Source of the DNA: SYLG01 sp965226945
GTDB taxonomy: Bacteria; Planctomycetota; Planctomycetia; Gemmatales; Gemmataceae
Reading direction: 5' to 3'
Assembly: GCA_965226945.1 (NCBI GenBank)
Contig: OZ245717.1
Location: forward strand, 3,906,001-3,970,000
DNA: 64,000 nt
The notes beneath the pieces were generated by a model that was not told the origin of the DNA, ran no database searches, and saw nothing but the letters and a program-made list of their open reading frames with translations. Within the stretch, counting starts at the first letter, position 1. Each line of letters opens with the position of its first letter. Of the stretch, positions 44,349 through 53,670 are shown in pieces. Both the position numbers and the translations under genes were made by a program.

Positions 44349-44435
44349 GGATTCAATCCAGCGATTTAAGATTGGCATCTAGGAAACCTAGATGATTGCT
44401 TTAAAGACCCGTTTATAACATGCGGTAAAAACGGT

Positions 44436-45395
44436 CTAGTTATCCGTGACTTCCACGGATGGATCATCGGCCTCCGGCCAATCTTCAGCGGAAGTGGCTG
44501 TCGAGGCTGCTGCCATTTCCCTGTTGCGCTTTGGATAAAGTCGGCCCATAAATGAATAATCCGTGGCATTAATGTCGAGGCCTCCGACGATAGGCCTACC
44601 GTCCTTGGTGATTGATCCCGGGAGTTGGTAGCACATAATGGACGTCTGATCCGCGGGAGTAGACATCAAGGATGCCTCATCGAGAGGGGTAAGCACCTGG
44701 GCGTCAACCGTGGCCCGATCCCATCGATAGGTCGTCCAGAACCAGTCGTAGGCCTTTTGTTTGTCGATACGGGCTACGAGATCCTTTCTCATATGCTCGT
44801 GAGGGCAGCCTAGGGTGTGCCCGGTTTCATGGCGGACGACACGCTTGTATTCGGACTCGAGGGTGTTCATCGTGAATCCCTCAAGATTCATCGTCTGTCG
44901 ATTTCTGGGAATCAAACGGATATCCGTACCTAAGTAAGAGTAATAGCCTCCGGAGCCACGCGAAATACGCACATCTCCAACGCCGGCAGTAAAAGCGAAG
45001 GTGATGCCGACCGTTCGGTTCCATGCATTCATGTGCTGAATAATATGATTCCTGAGATCTGTCGGGGTCGTCTCCATAAAACTGACAGTGAGCTGTCGGG
45101 TCGCCGGTCCCCAGTATTTGCTCGTAAGCACGGCGATTCTTTGTGGATCAAGAGGAGTGAATCCTTCGGCTCCCAGACCGTGTGGTATCGCCAGGGCATT
45201 TGCAGGGTTTTCCGTGATCGCGAGAGAAGCCGCCTTTGCGAGTAGGCGCCTTGGAAGGGACTTGGGCACACAGCAGATAGAGCCTTGCGAATCGTGATGG
45301 TTTGAATCCGCATCGCTGGGTGCCTTGGTCACCGATGCGGCGAGCGTGGCAATGTCCGTTAAAACTTGGCGAAGCCGATCTTCGGATTGAGTCAT
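44436..45395 (-). CDS. Astacin-like (M12A) zinc metallopeptidase
   Basis: A 319-residue protein. The extended zinc motif HETGHTLGCPHE (His189, Glu190, His193, His199) and the Met-turn SIMCYQLP (Met254) define a metzincin of the astacin type. Other family traits are LTVSFMETTPTDL and the Asn-rich TWxR-like segment MNAWNRTVGITF. AGGAG lies 8 bp before the ATG at 45395. There is no signal peptide and no long propeptide, unlike secreted astacins. It is the first gene of the eight-gene cluster, and 87 bp separates it from the I9-like gene. The last 30 residues are acidic and disordered. Confidence 0.87.
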   Translation of the reverse strand: MTQSEDRLRQVLTDIATLAASVTKAPSDADSNHHDSQGSICCVPKSLPRRLLAKAASLAITENPANALAIPHGLGAEGFTPLDPQRIAVLTSKYWGPATRQLTVSFMETTPTDLRNHIIQHMNAWNRTVGITFAFTAGVGDVRISRGSGGYYSYLGTDIRLIPRNRQTMNLEGFTMNTLESEYKRVVRHETGHTLGCPHEHMRKDLVARIDKQKAYDWFWTTYRWDRATVDAQVLTPLDEASLMSTPADQTSIMCYQLPGSITKDGRPIVGGLDINATDYSFMGRLYPKRNREMAAASTATSAEDWPEADDPSVEVTDN

Positions 45396-46064
45396 TGATG
45401 GCACTCCTGCAAAAGGCCGTTAGATGCGACGAGGTCTTTATGATCTTCACAAGCCCATGGGAGTCGCGTGCTTTTCCAATGGGTCCATAATCTACCAGTC
45501 GCCGGCGGCGAACCAGAAAACCAGAATCTCGGAGGATTTCCCAAAATCGGGAGAACGATGACTATGGCGTCGAGTGCGGTCCATGAGTTATCAACTAAAA
45601 CTTGCCAACGAATTAAATGTGACAGGAAAAATCAGCAATGAGCCATGAATAAAACGGATCGTTAAAAACAATGTGGAACGACAAGCCTTTGGGGAATGGG
45701 CCGCATTCTAAAAGTGCAAAAACACCGAGCCGGCTCACAGGGGTAAATTAAGTCGCTTGGAAAGAGAGACAACAAACGACAGGATAAAATAAATTTGGCC
45801 AAGGAAAATGGTAAGCAAGCCTCCGCCTTTAAGACAATTCCGTGGATCAGCAAGCCGCATAGTTGGCTAGTTTTCTTCGGAAATATAGATGCAAGAGCGA
45901 ATTTTGATCGCACCACTCGCCAAAGGGAGAGATGCGATCATGAGCACTTTAAAAGGGATAAAATCCAGATACGCAACCAGCAGGCAGGGGCCAGGAAGGA
46001 TGGAAGCAATTGTCCGGGTCCGAGGCAATTCCTGTAGTCGCGGCACCGACGAACAGCACGAGGT
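45396..46064. other. Intergenic region upstream of the protease cluster
   Basis: A 669-bp AT-rich region that should carry the promoter of the protease cluster (leftward). No convincing gene was found. One plus-strand frame (45889-46098) begins ERILIAPLAKGRDAIMSTL, which resembles the start of planctomycete sensor-kinase N-terminal domains, but it degenerates at once. It is at best a gene remnant. Confidence 0.35.
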
Positions 46065-47141
46065 TTACTGGCCACGAGACTGTCGCCGCAGCCCATAACT
46101 TGCCGGATAGATTGCTTTTCTGGCCCTGTTGATTCCCCCCAAAGGGCGATGTTCTGCAAGGGCATGCCAAGGATCAAAGGAAGCATCCTCGCCCTCTTTC
46201 ATTCGTTCTGGTGTATCGAAAATCTGGGGCAGAATCTTGATCGTCGCGACAGGAATTGGGGTTGCCTTCCAAGGAACGCTCGCGTCTTCCAATGGCGATT
46301 TCGAGGGATCGTCCTGGGGTATGAGCGAGAACTCAAATTGAGCACTTTTCCCGTCAACCGTGAGGTGATTGACCATTGCCAAACGCAATCCGTTTGGATC
46401 GGTAGGTTTCTCGTCCGATTTGCTATTTTCCGGTGACGGAGTCAACCGATATTTGACGGCTCCATCGCCAAGTTTATAGGGCACGGTGCTCCAGTAGGGA
46501 ATAGTAAGTGGGGATGGAGGCGGGGCCTTTCGGGAGGCCGCGGCCCGCATTACTGTTTGGGGATCCATCATGGCAAACTGCTTCATCGCATTTGGATCAG
46601 TTGAGCTTTTGGCGCTCAGAAACCCGAGCATCGCCTTGGGATCGGCTGCAAAAAAACTTTCGCCATCTATGAAGATAAAGTCTTGTTCTTCTTTTTGATA
46701 GGCTTCCAGCGCCCGCGCGCCCTTCACGCCATACACCTTGATCGCCAAGCCATGAACATCCTGAACGGTATCGTCCTTGGTCGTCGCATTAGAAACGCGT
46801 ATTTTCGACTTATAAGAACCAGGCGAAGCAAATAGACCGTGTTTGTACTGGGCTGGGATCTCGCCATTTACAATGAATTCGGCATCAAGGAATCCGTGAT
46901 GTTTCGGATGTTGACCCCGCTTGGTGGCATCAGTTGCCCTCATAATCGCAAGTTGCAAAGCAACAATTCTTTGAATGGAGTCAGCTTCATCCGCTGGAAC
47001 TTGCTCCTGGCCGACCATTGGCGGACCTGCGGCGTTGGACCCGGGTTCATCAGCGCCATTACTCGGCAATGAGACCTGTTGCAGTGAGGATATGCAGGCC
47101 GTAATGCCAAGAAATAGAGCCGGAATCGCTGAAATCGTCAT
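46065..47141 (-). CDS. Catalase-fold heme protein (catalase-related peroxidase)
   Basis: A 358-residue protein of the catalase-related family (the fold shared by catalase and allene oxide synthase-type enzymes). Visible landmarks are the distal His in PKHHGFLDAEF, KIRVSN, DVHGLAIKVYGV, FIFIDGESFFAAD and the proximal heme segment FDPWHALAEHRPLGGINRAR with a Tyr (AIYPASYGLR). It lacks the usual catalase C-terminal domains. The N-terminus is hydrophobic with a possible lipobox ending at Cys16 (FLGITAC), so it is probably exported or lipid-anchored. Substrate may be an organic or lipid peroxide. AGGGAG precedes the ATG. It lies downstream of the cytochrome gene but separated by a terminator. Confidence 0.82.
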   Translation of the reverse strand: MTISAIPALFLGITACISSLQQVSLPSNGADEPGSNAAGPPMVGQEQVPADEADSIQRIVALQLAIMRATDATKRGQHPKHHGFLDAEFIVNGEIPAQYKHGLFASPGSYKSKIRVSNATTKDDTVQDVHGLAIKVYGVKGARALEAYQKEEQDFIFIDGESFFAADPKAMLGFLSAKSSTDPNAMKQFAMMDPQTVMRAAASRKAPPPSPLTIPYWSTVPYKLGDGAVKYRLTPSPENSKSDEKPTDPNGLRLAMVNHLTVDGKSAQFEFSLIPQDDPSKSPLEDASVPWKATPIPVATIKILPQIFDTPERMKEGEDASFDPWHALAEHRPLGGINRARKAIYPASYGLRRQSRGQ

Positions 47142-47661
47142 TGAAGTCTCCCTAATGAATGTCGATCAAAAAAAGCACGCGATGCGGAACAAGTGCATGT
47201 TAAATACAAAGACATGGGACCATGGTTATTTTTAAAATCAGGGACAGAACAGGCCGTCCTTGTGGATTGACGGAAGCGATTTGCGAACGAGCGGCGGTTG
47301 CTAAATTCCTGGGATTCCATTGCAATTGCCAAGTTGGCTGCCATCAGCTAAAGCAATCCGCCACCCAGTGACCTTGGCGCGAGAACGGTGAGGAATGACC
47401 AAAATCTTTTCCCCATGTCCTAGTTCCTTAGAAAGGCGGTACTCGGCAGAAATAGAGGCTGACTTCGACTTAAAGGCTCATAGGGTGACGGTCGCAAGGT
47501 GGGTCTGCGAGGAAGGGGCCGGGGCTCCGATTGCAAGGATTTAGGGCGTGAGGTTGCTTCCAGGAGCACAAGGACTCGGCGGGCGTTGCATCCCTGGATA
47601 CTTGGTGTGAGCCAAACAAAGGTGGATGGGAGTTCTTGACACCGGGTGCGAGAAAAATGAA

Positions 47662-47697
47662 CCGCGGAGAGCTTACCGGATTGGTAAGCCTCCGCGG
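47662..47697 (-). terminator. Rho-independent terminator after the cytochrome gene
   Basis: A 15-bp stem with one bulged A: CCGCGGAG-A-GCTTACC, loop GGATT, GGTAAGC-CTCCGCGG. On the minus strand it is followed directly by a T-rich tract (complement of GAGAAAAATGAA). It lies 126 bp after the stop of the cytochrome-type gene. The rest of the 681-bp gap (47142-47822) holds the promoter region of the catalase-like gene and nothing else I recognise. Confidence 0.78.
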
Positions 47698-47822
47698 CGT
47701 ATGGAGGATTCGTTATTCGTACTGAAAACCTCGGTATGGTGCGAAAGCGTGTCTGGAACGCCTCAGGTGGGTGTAGCTTGTAAAAAGCATTACTAGGTAG
47801 GAGATGCTACCAATAAGAGGGG

Positions 47823-49265
47823 TTAGGGAGATTGGGACTTAGGAGTTTCGGCTCGATTGGCTGAATTAGCCGATGGTCTCACAACAAACAATGGTTTCTC
47901 TTTCAAGTGAAATATCAAATCGTCACAATATGGCTGCCGTGCGCTCAAATGACAATTAAGGCAAGATCCGCGTTGGGCGAAGGTTTCAAGAGTTACATTT
48001 GCGAGCTCTTTGGGCTGAAACTTTTCAAACACTCTGGCGCCATCTTGAGTAGCGTCAATCCGGCCGTTGTGAATGGGCCATTGAACGCCGATTAAGCGAT
48101 AATTTTTCCAGACGGTATTGGAAATTTGACTGTGCGAACGATACTGATCATTGATTTTTGCGATGTCCTTATTTATGGGTTCAATGCGCGCGATCAAGGC
48201 GGGTACTCTTTGAGCATAGTCTGGAAATGAGCCGTTTGATGTTAAGGCCCTGCTTAGCGTAGCCTTATTCACGTTCGCCATGTTGGCGGAAAGGTTAGCG
48301 CTCAGAAACGACGCTGGCAAATCGGCTCCATGGTGTTCTCCATGAAGGTTATCGATGTGCTCAAAAGTAGACCAAATCCAATTATCTTGCTTCGAGGTTT
48401 TTGTGACAATATGCAAGCCGATTAACCCCGCATCGATTTCCGTCAATCCCACTTCGCCGGAGCCAATGTCCGTCAAGGCAGAGGCTTTGACCGAATAGAA
48501 TCGACCGCTCTTCAACTCGGCGGCCGATAGTTCCTTCCAGGCCGCTTTTACGTTGATGGACCCGATTGGAAACGCGGTAGCTTTTGGATCTGCTGCACGA
48601 AGTTGTTGGTCCAAATAGAATTTGTTGAGAAAAACGTGATTGTACGCGGACTGGTTAACCCGAGTTTCATAGCGAACAAAATTATGGTTAATATCAATAA
48701 GTGGAAAGTCGAAGAGCCCACCGATTGCAGTAGTTGGAAAGCGCGTTAGGGTACGTAGTAACTTGGCCTTTCCTGCATTGATTGAGTCCTTGGCGTAAGG
48801 CAGTTGCTTAATTGCCAGATTAGGTGCGGGGACACTTAAGGACGTTGCACCGGAGAAATCATTCCAGTCTGTTGGAAGCGGTCCTTGGCTGCTCTCAGGA
48901 TACAGCTCATAGATCGACTTCCAGGTTTCCCAGACAACTCTTTGACTCGGTGCTCCCAAGGCCTTTTCAACTTGGGGAGAATTGCGCGCATTAATATCTG
49001 CTGGCCAATTTAGGGCAATGAATGACTGCCAGGCAAAGTGAGCAAATAAGGGCCGGTCAGTATCCTCCTTGCCGGTTTCAGCCACATCTTCTGGTAGGCC
49101 CGTTGGCTGGTGATAGGACAGGGTTTTTGGCAAGTCCTTTTCACTTGGCCGAGGATTCTTCGAGGTATCATCTGCGGAGCAATCGCCGCAGCAGAGCAAA
49201 AACAGGCATGCTGCCACCGTGAGCCTGGGCCATAACGTCGTGTTATTCAGGAAAAAAACGGTCAT
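47823..49265 (-). CDS. Secreted protein with a single C-terminal CxxCH heme site
   Basis: A 480-residue exported protein (hydrophobic segment LTVAACLFLLCCGDCSA, cleavage near residue 31). Most of the body has no recognised domain, but segments such as FAWQSFIALNWP and RVVWETWKSIYELYP are typical of a conserved bacterial cytochrome-type family. Near the C-terminus GSCLNCHLSARQPY is a single c-type heme-binding motif, and a second Cys (YCDD) follows. It probably sits in the periplasm and moves one electron, perhaps serving the catalase-related enzyme encoded next. The ATG at 49265 has GAGGTG before it. Confidence 0.8.
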   Translation of the reverse strand: MTVFFLNNTTLWPRLTVAACLFLLCCGDCSADDTSKNPRPSEKDLPKTLSYHQPTGLPEDVAETGKEDTDRPLFAHFAWQSFIALNWPADINARNSPQVEKALGAPSQRVVWETWKSIYELYPESSQGPLPTDWNDFSGATSLSVPAPNLAIKQLPYAKDSINAGKAKLLRTLTRFPTTAIGGLFDFPLIDINHNFVRYETRVNQSAYNHVFLNKFYLDQQLRAADPKATAFPIGSINVKAAWKELSAAELKSGRFYSVKASALTDIGSGEVGLTEIDAGLIGLHIVTKTSKQDNWIWSTFEHIDNLHGEHHGADLPASFLSANLSANMANVNKATLSRALTSNGSFPDYAQRVPALIARIEPINKDIAKINDQYRSHSQISNTVWKNYRLIGVQWPIHNGRIDATQDGARVFEKFQPKELANVTLETFAQRGSCLNCHLSARQPYCDDLIFHLKEKPLFVVRPSANSANRAETPKSQSP

Positions 49266-49694
49266 GAAGCACCTCTATGTCATGTAAGAAAACAAATACT
49301 TGCTGAAGTCTCCTTGCGGAGATAGATGAGATAAGGTTGTTAAAAGCGCATTATAGTGGCGCTTATGCGGTGCGTTTCGGGTGAATAGCGTGAAAAAGAG
49401 CGATTTAAGAAGGCCTGAAATAGGACCTGAGGCTTGGGTATCGTCGGGCATATTTCAGGCACAATTCCTTTTGTTAGTGATGCGGTCTTCCATTTTTTCG
49501 CGATTGAGCGAAAGAAGAGATTGCTACCGGAAACACCAATACGAAGCATACCGCAGTCCGGTTGAGCGGCCGGACTAAGTGTCACGTTCGACTGGGCGAT
49601 TTTGGAAATGCGTAATGAAACGCTGTCCAGATTGGCACTAGTATCGGCTGACGTTATCAGGTTACCTATTGAGCGAATCTATATGGCCGGTGGC
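49266..49694. other. Intergenic region with a 10-bp inverted repeat
   Basis: Arms GCCTGAAATA (49413-49422) and TATTTCAGGC (49451-49460) are perfect and 28 nt apart. They could end the transcript of the small gene at 49695 or serve as an operator for the cytochrome gene. No coding sequence was recognised in this 429-bp stretch. Confidence 0.4.
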
Positions 49695-50108
49695 CTACGA
49701 CCTTAAAATCGAAGGAAGGGAGTCACAAGATAAACGTGCATAGAAAGTGCCGCCCAATTCGGCGCATTCCTCGGATGTAGTATTAATACAACTTGGTGGA
49801 TTGTTGTAGACACAAGCGCCAGTGACAACAGGTAGTAGGGATTGGATGCTTGCGACGGAGTCTTTGAACATGGGTGCCATCGTGTTGAACCAGTCATCAG
49901 GCGTTCCGCCGGTCCTCATGATGACGATCCCACTGTCCACTCCCGCGATTACCGCGCGTACTTTGGAGATAATGAGTTCTCTGGTGGTCGCAGGTGCAGA
50001 AGAGCCGTCGATATGAGCAATTTCTTGCCACAGTTTGAGTTTGAATCGCTCAAGTCCCTGAATGGTAAGAGCAGGGGCTCCCAGCGGCGCTGAATGGCTA
50101 TCTGGCAT
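49695..50108 (-). CDS. Small protein with a planctomycete-type Cys motif (137 aa)
   Basis: The ATG at 50108 is chosen because AGGAG is 9 bp upstream; an ATG at 50117 would be too close to that site. The first 95 residues are helical with no known family. The C-terminus reads GACVYNNPPSC, then INTTSEECAELGGTFYARLSC. This four-Cys layout (GAC, C after a PxxG-like turn, TxxxC, GGxYxxxxC) recurs in many planctomycete extracellular proteins, where it probably forms disulfides. Here no signal peptide is visible, which is odd for a disulfide module. Upstream is the WD40 kinase (gap 121 bp, same strand). Confidence 0.7.
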   Translation of the reverse strand: MPDSHSAPLGAPALTIQGLERFKLKLWQEIAHIDGSSAPATTRELIISKVRAVIAGVDSGIVIMRTGGTPDDWFNTMAPMFKDSVASIQSLLPVVTGACVYNNPPSCINTTSEECAELGGTFYARLSCDSLPSILRS

Positions 50109-50229
50109 CTTAAGCATCTCCTATTTGATCAAAGTCAACACGGCATCATGCCCGGACCAGAATCCCAACAATGGGACACCGGACCAGAAACAGCAACGCG
50201 CTGTTCCTTTCCTATTCGCAATGAATCAG

Positions 50230-53200
50230 TTACTTGAGGGCGTTCCATTCATTGGGTGCAAGCGACCCAACTTGGCCATCTATTGTTTGGTGAGAACCGG
50301 TGATGTAGTTGATTTTGCGAGATATGGAACTCGGGTCGCCAGAAAGTATTTTCGGACAGTTCCAGACTCGAATCGTGCTATCCATTCCAACGGTGACAGA
50401 GTGATCTGCGCCGGGAAACACATCTTTCACCTGGCCATCATGCATGAGGGAAGGTCCGATGGGGCGGCCGGAATCGCTGGCCCAATATCTGGCCGTGCCG
50501 TCTTCACTCGTGGAAACGATCCATTGGTCGCAGGGACTGAATTTCGCTGAGGTCACATTGGCCAGGTGTTGCATTTGCCTTCCTTGCGTCTTGCCTGTAC
50601 TGGCATGCCAGGTTCTCACGATGTGATCGTTCCCTCCAGTGAGAAGAAAATGGCCATCGGAGTTATATTTGATGATTCGGGGCTGAAAACCGTGGAAAAA
50701 CGAACTACCTAAATAAGAGCCATCTTCCAGCAGCCATTGATGGGCGTCTCCGTCGTCCGCAATGGTTGCAAAATTCCGTCCATTGGGCTGTAAAGCAATA
50801 TCTCGTATAGGTGAATTTCCACCGTGTTGAAAGGGGCCTCTACTTAGGCGCCCCGTCCTCACGTCCCAGTAGCAGATCGAACCATCTTCACTGACGGTGA
50901 TCAAGGTCTTTCCATCAGGGGTGAACACGGTCTTGCGCACTTCAGCCTGATGACGAAGCGGCTCCAAATGACGATTTCCGTCGAACTTCCAGACCCAAAC
51001 ATCTCTATCGAGACCGGTCGTGGCGATGTACTTTCCTGAAGGATCAAACGCGATGTCGCGCACATGACTTGGGTGGTCTAAATAGGTCAACGGAGTGCCC
51101 GTTTCGGCATCCCAAAGAGTTACCCCATTTGCGGTATAGGTCGATGATGCGATTCGACTGTCATCGAGGTTGAATCGAACAAGGCGTTGATTCCCCCGAT
51201 CTCTAGGGAATTCTCGAGCTAAGTTAAGCTTTCCACCGACTAAGTCCCATATGCGAATGTGACCATTGTGCATGGCGCTGGCAAGACGAAGGCCATTCGA
51301 AGTTGATGCGATCGAGGGTGATCTCCCAATCTTTTCTTTGTGCGATGGTTCTCCAAGACTTTCGATGCCCTCCCAGAAGCGCAAGGCGTCGGAATTGGCG
51401 CCGGTGATTGCTCTTTTTCCATCCGAGGAGAAGGTGACGCAGGCAACGGGCATTCGGTGCCGAAAATGGCATACGGGCGACTCGGTACGAAGGTCAATGA
51501 GTTTCGCCATCCGGTCCTTGCCGCCTGCAAGAAGCCATCTGTCGTCGTTGCTGAGAGCCAATTTTGGCTCCAGGATCGGTTTTTTCAGCTTTATTTCCCG
51601 AACTTTCAAACCAGAAAGATCGGACATCCGCAAGATGGAACCGGACTGCACCAGTGAAATGAGAGTTCGGTTGTCATTTGAGACAAGCATTGCATCCAGA
51701 TGATCGGCTAGCTCCAAGGTCCTTCCGCTGGACTCCATAAGGTTAGTGTTCCACCACTCCAGCTTGGTTTGTTTTTTGTTTGGTATTCCCTTTTCATTCA
51801 CCATTTTTGTCGCCGTTATCAGTGCTCCGTCTGGTGTAAACGCGATATCAAGCAGATGGGCGATGCCTACCGCTTTAGTGGAAGGAGCCAGAGTGGCAGT
51901 GGAAAGACATTGAATTCTCGAATCGAAGGGTGTTTTTGCCGTGACGACCGCCAGCCGATCGCCGTTGGGGCTCAGTAGGACCTTACGCACTAAAAAATCG
52001 GTTTTCCAAATGGGCTGATCAAACTGACCTATTAGTCTATTCCAGCATTGAATTGTGCTCGAAGCAGATTTGGATTGATTCATCCATATCTTTTGACCAT
52101 CGCGTGCGATCGCGAGAATCTCTCCTGCCGGCGGTTCATGCGACTCCGTGAGCGGGGGATGCTCTTTCAGCCATGCATTGAGGTTGGTTCGGATACACCA
52201 TTCCAGGTGTGGAGATGTTTTAGGTACAAAATCCAGGGCTTTTCTTAATGAGTGCAAGCCGGCTCCGATGTCGCCGCTTTCGCATTCGGTTAGGCCGCGA
52301 TCGAATAGATTTTCGGAAGTTGCTTCGTTTGCACGAGCGGCTGACTCTTCTGCGATCTCAGTCAACTTTTGGGAATGCAACGCCCATAGAGTCGAAGTTA
52401 GACTGATTGCGACCAAGGACGCCGCCGTAAGTGCACTCAAGGCAAATAGCCCAGGATTCCTCCTCAGCCATTGCATGAAATTCTGGCCTATCGTCATTGG
52501 CCTGGCAAGAATCGGCTGATCATCAAGAAAGCGCTGCAAATCGTCCGCCAATTCTTCCGCCGTCAAATAGCGGAGCCTTGGTTCTTTGCGCAGACATTTG
52601 AGGCAAATCGTTTCGAGGTCGACGGGAATTCGATCATTGAACATTCGAGGTGGTCTGGGATCCACCTTGCGGATTTGCTCCAACACCATGTTAAAGTTGC
52701 CATCAAACGGCTGGTGCCCCGTGAGCATTTGGTACAGAACAGCGCCGAGACTGTAAATATCTGAGCGGCCATCGATTTGTCGTTGGCCCAAGCTCTGTTC
52801 GGGACTCATGTATGCGGCCGTGCCGATGGGTTCACCCGTCTCCGTCAATGATTTCTCCGTGTCGTGACGAGCTAGCCCAAAATCCGTAAGCTTGGGAGTC
52901 ATGTCCTGCGTGAGAAGAATATTGGACGGCTTGACGTCTCTATGAATGACGCCCTGGGCATGAGCGTGTCCCAGGCCGCGGGCAATTGCGGCCGTGATCG
53001 ATGCGGCCATTCGAGGCTGCGGTTTTTCGTCTTCGATGAAATCCGCAAGAGTGCGGCCCGGGACAAACTCACAGACTAGAAAGGGAACATTACCGAGCTT
53101 GCAAACTTCAAAAATACGCACGATATAATCGTGGTGCAATTTCAGCGTCAGCCTGGCTTCTCGATGAAATCGCTCAAGATCGTCAGGACTCATTCGGTGC

Positions 53201-53670
53201 CCTTGCCGAGGGACCTTGAGGGCAACGATGCGATGGAGTTCTGGATCCCAAGCCTTGTAGACCGTGCCGAAGGCCCCCTGTCCCGCCGTGCCTCGGATAT
53301 GAAACCGGCCTATTTGTACTGCCGGCAACTCCACCTGCTCGATGTTTTCGACAGGAACGTCGTTGCCACAGGCCGGGCACTGTTTCGAAACAAGGCTCGA
53401 GTCGAAACCTTCCTGACAATGAGCGCAGATGATTTGGCTGTTCCGGGGGGTTTGCTCTGATTGGACCGAAGCCGTATCTTGCTTGCGGTCAACGAGGTCC
53501 CAGTTTTGAAAGAACTCGGTAAGTTCCCTGGCGAAAGCTGGATATCGCGCAAGTAGCGCGATTCGTTCTTGTTCTTGGTCGCCGAACTCGTGATCCGAAA
53601 GGTATTCCGAAATGATGTGGTCGAGCGGCCCATCACATTCGTGATCGTCTAAAGGGTTTTGATCAACCAC
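50230..53670 (-). CDS. Membrane Ser/Thr protein kinase with WD40 repeats
   Basis: A 1146-residue protein. A zinc-ribbon-like CxxC...CxxC lies at 82-101. The Hanks kinase domain spans about 121-390, with GTAGQGAFG, the Lys in IVALKV (152), HRDVKPSN (243-250), the DFG Asp263 and APE-like MSPEQ. A membrane helix follows at about 405-431 (LFALSALTAASLVAISL). A coiled region (435-490) precedes about 12 WD40 repeats (520-1110) with endings such as RIWDL, VTLWDA and VWVWKF. The N-terminus (about 1-60) matches the short helical lead found on planctomycete ECF-linked kinases. It overlaps the sigma factor gene by 8 bp, so the two are co-translated. The kinase likely phosphorylates the sigma or its targets in response to an outside cue. 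Confidence 0.93.
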   Translation of the reverse strand: MVDQNPLDDHECDGPLDHIISEYLSDHEFGDQEQERIALLARYPAFARELTEFFQNWDLVDRKQDTASVQSEQTPRNSQIICAHCQEGFDSSLVSKQCPACGNDVPVENIEQVELPAVQIGRFHIRGTAGQGAFGTVYKAWDPELHRIVALKVPRQGHRMSPDDLERFHREARLTLKLHHDYIVRIFEVCKLGNVPFLVCEFVPGRTLADFIEDEKPQPRMAASITAAIARGLGHAHAQGVIHRDVKPSNILLTQDMTPKLTDFGLARHDTEKSLTETGEPIGTAAYMSPEQSLGQRQIDGRSDIYSLGAVLYQMLTGHQPFDGNFNMVLEQIRKVDPRPPRMFNDRIPVDLETICLKCLRKEPRLRYLTAEELADDLQRFLDDQPILARPMTIGQNFMQWLRRNPGLFALSALTAASLVAISLTSTLWALHSQKLTEIAEESAARANEATSENLFDRGLTECESGDIGAGLHSLRKALDFVPKTSPHLEWCIRTNLNAWLKEHPPLTESHEPPAGEILAIARDGQKIWMNQSKSASSTIQCWNRLIGQFDQPIWKTDFLVRKVLLSPNGDRLAVVTAKTPFDSRIQCLSTATLAPSTKAVGIAHLLDIAFTPDGALITATKMVNEKGIPNKKQTKLEWWNTNLMESSGRTLELADHLDAMLVSNDNRTLISLVQSGSILRMSDLSGLKVREIKLKKPILEPKLALSNDDRWLLAGGKDRMAKLIDLRTESPVCHFRHRMPVACVTFSSDGKRAITGANSDALRFWEGIESLGEPSHKEKIGRSPSIASTSNGLRLASAMHNGHIRIWDLVGGKLNLAREFPRDRGNQRLVRFNLDDSRIASSTYTANGVTLWDAETGTPLTYLDHPSHVRDIAFDPSGKYIATTGLDRDVWVWKFDGNRHLEPLRHQAEVRKTVFTPDGKTLITVSEDGSICYWDVRTGRLSRGPFQHGGNSPIRDIALQPNGRNFATIADDGDAHQWLLEDGSYLGSSFFHGFQPRIIKYNSDGHFLLTGGNDHIVRTWHASTGKTQGRQMQHLANVTSAKFSPCDQWIVSTSEDGTARYWASDSGRPIGPSLMHDGQVKDVFPGADHSVTVGMDSTIRVWNCPKILSGDPSSISRKINYITGSHQTIDGQVGSLAPNEWNALK

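Noticed and set aside
34924..45395. Gasdermin, CRISPR-Cas type III-E or TPR-CHAT partner for the caspase
   Set aside because: No pore-forming gasdermin-like gene, Cas gene or CRISPR repeat was seen in the cluster or nearby, so the caspase cannot be assigned to those known systems.
45889..46098. Frame beginning ERILIAPLAKGRDAIM
   Set aside because: The first 20 residues recall sensor-kinase N-termini, but the rest is unlike any domain. It is probably a remnant or chance.
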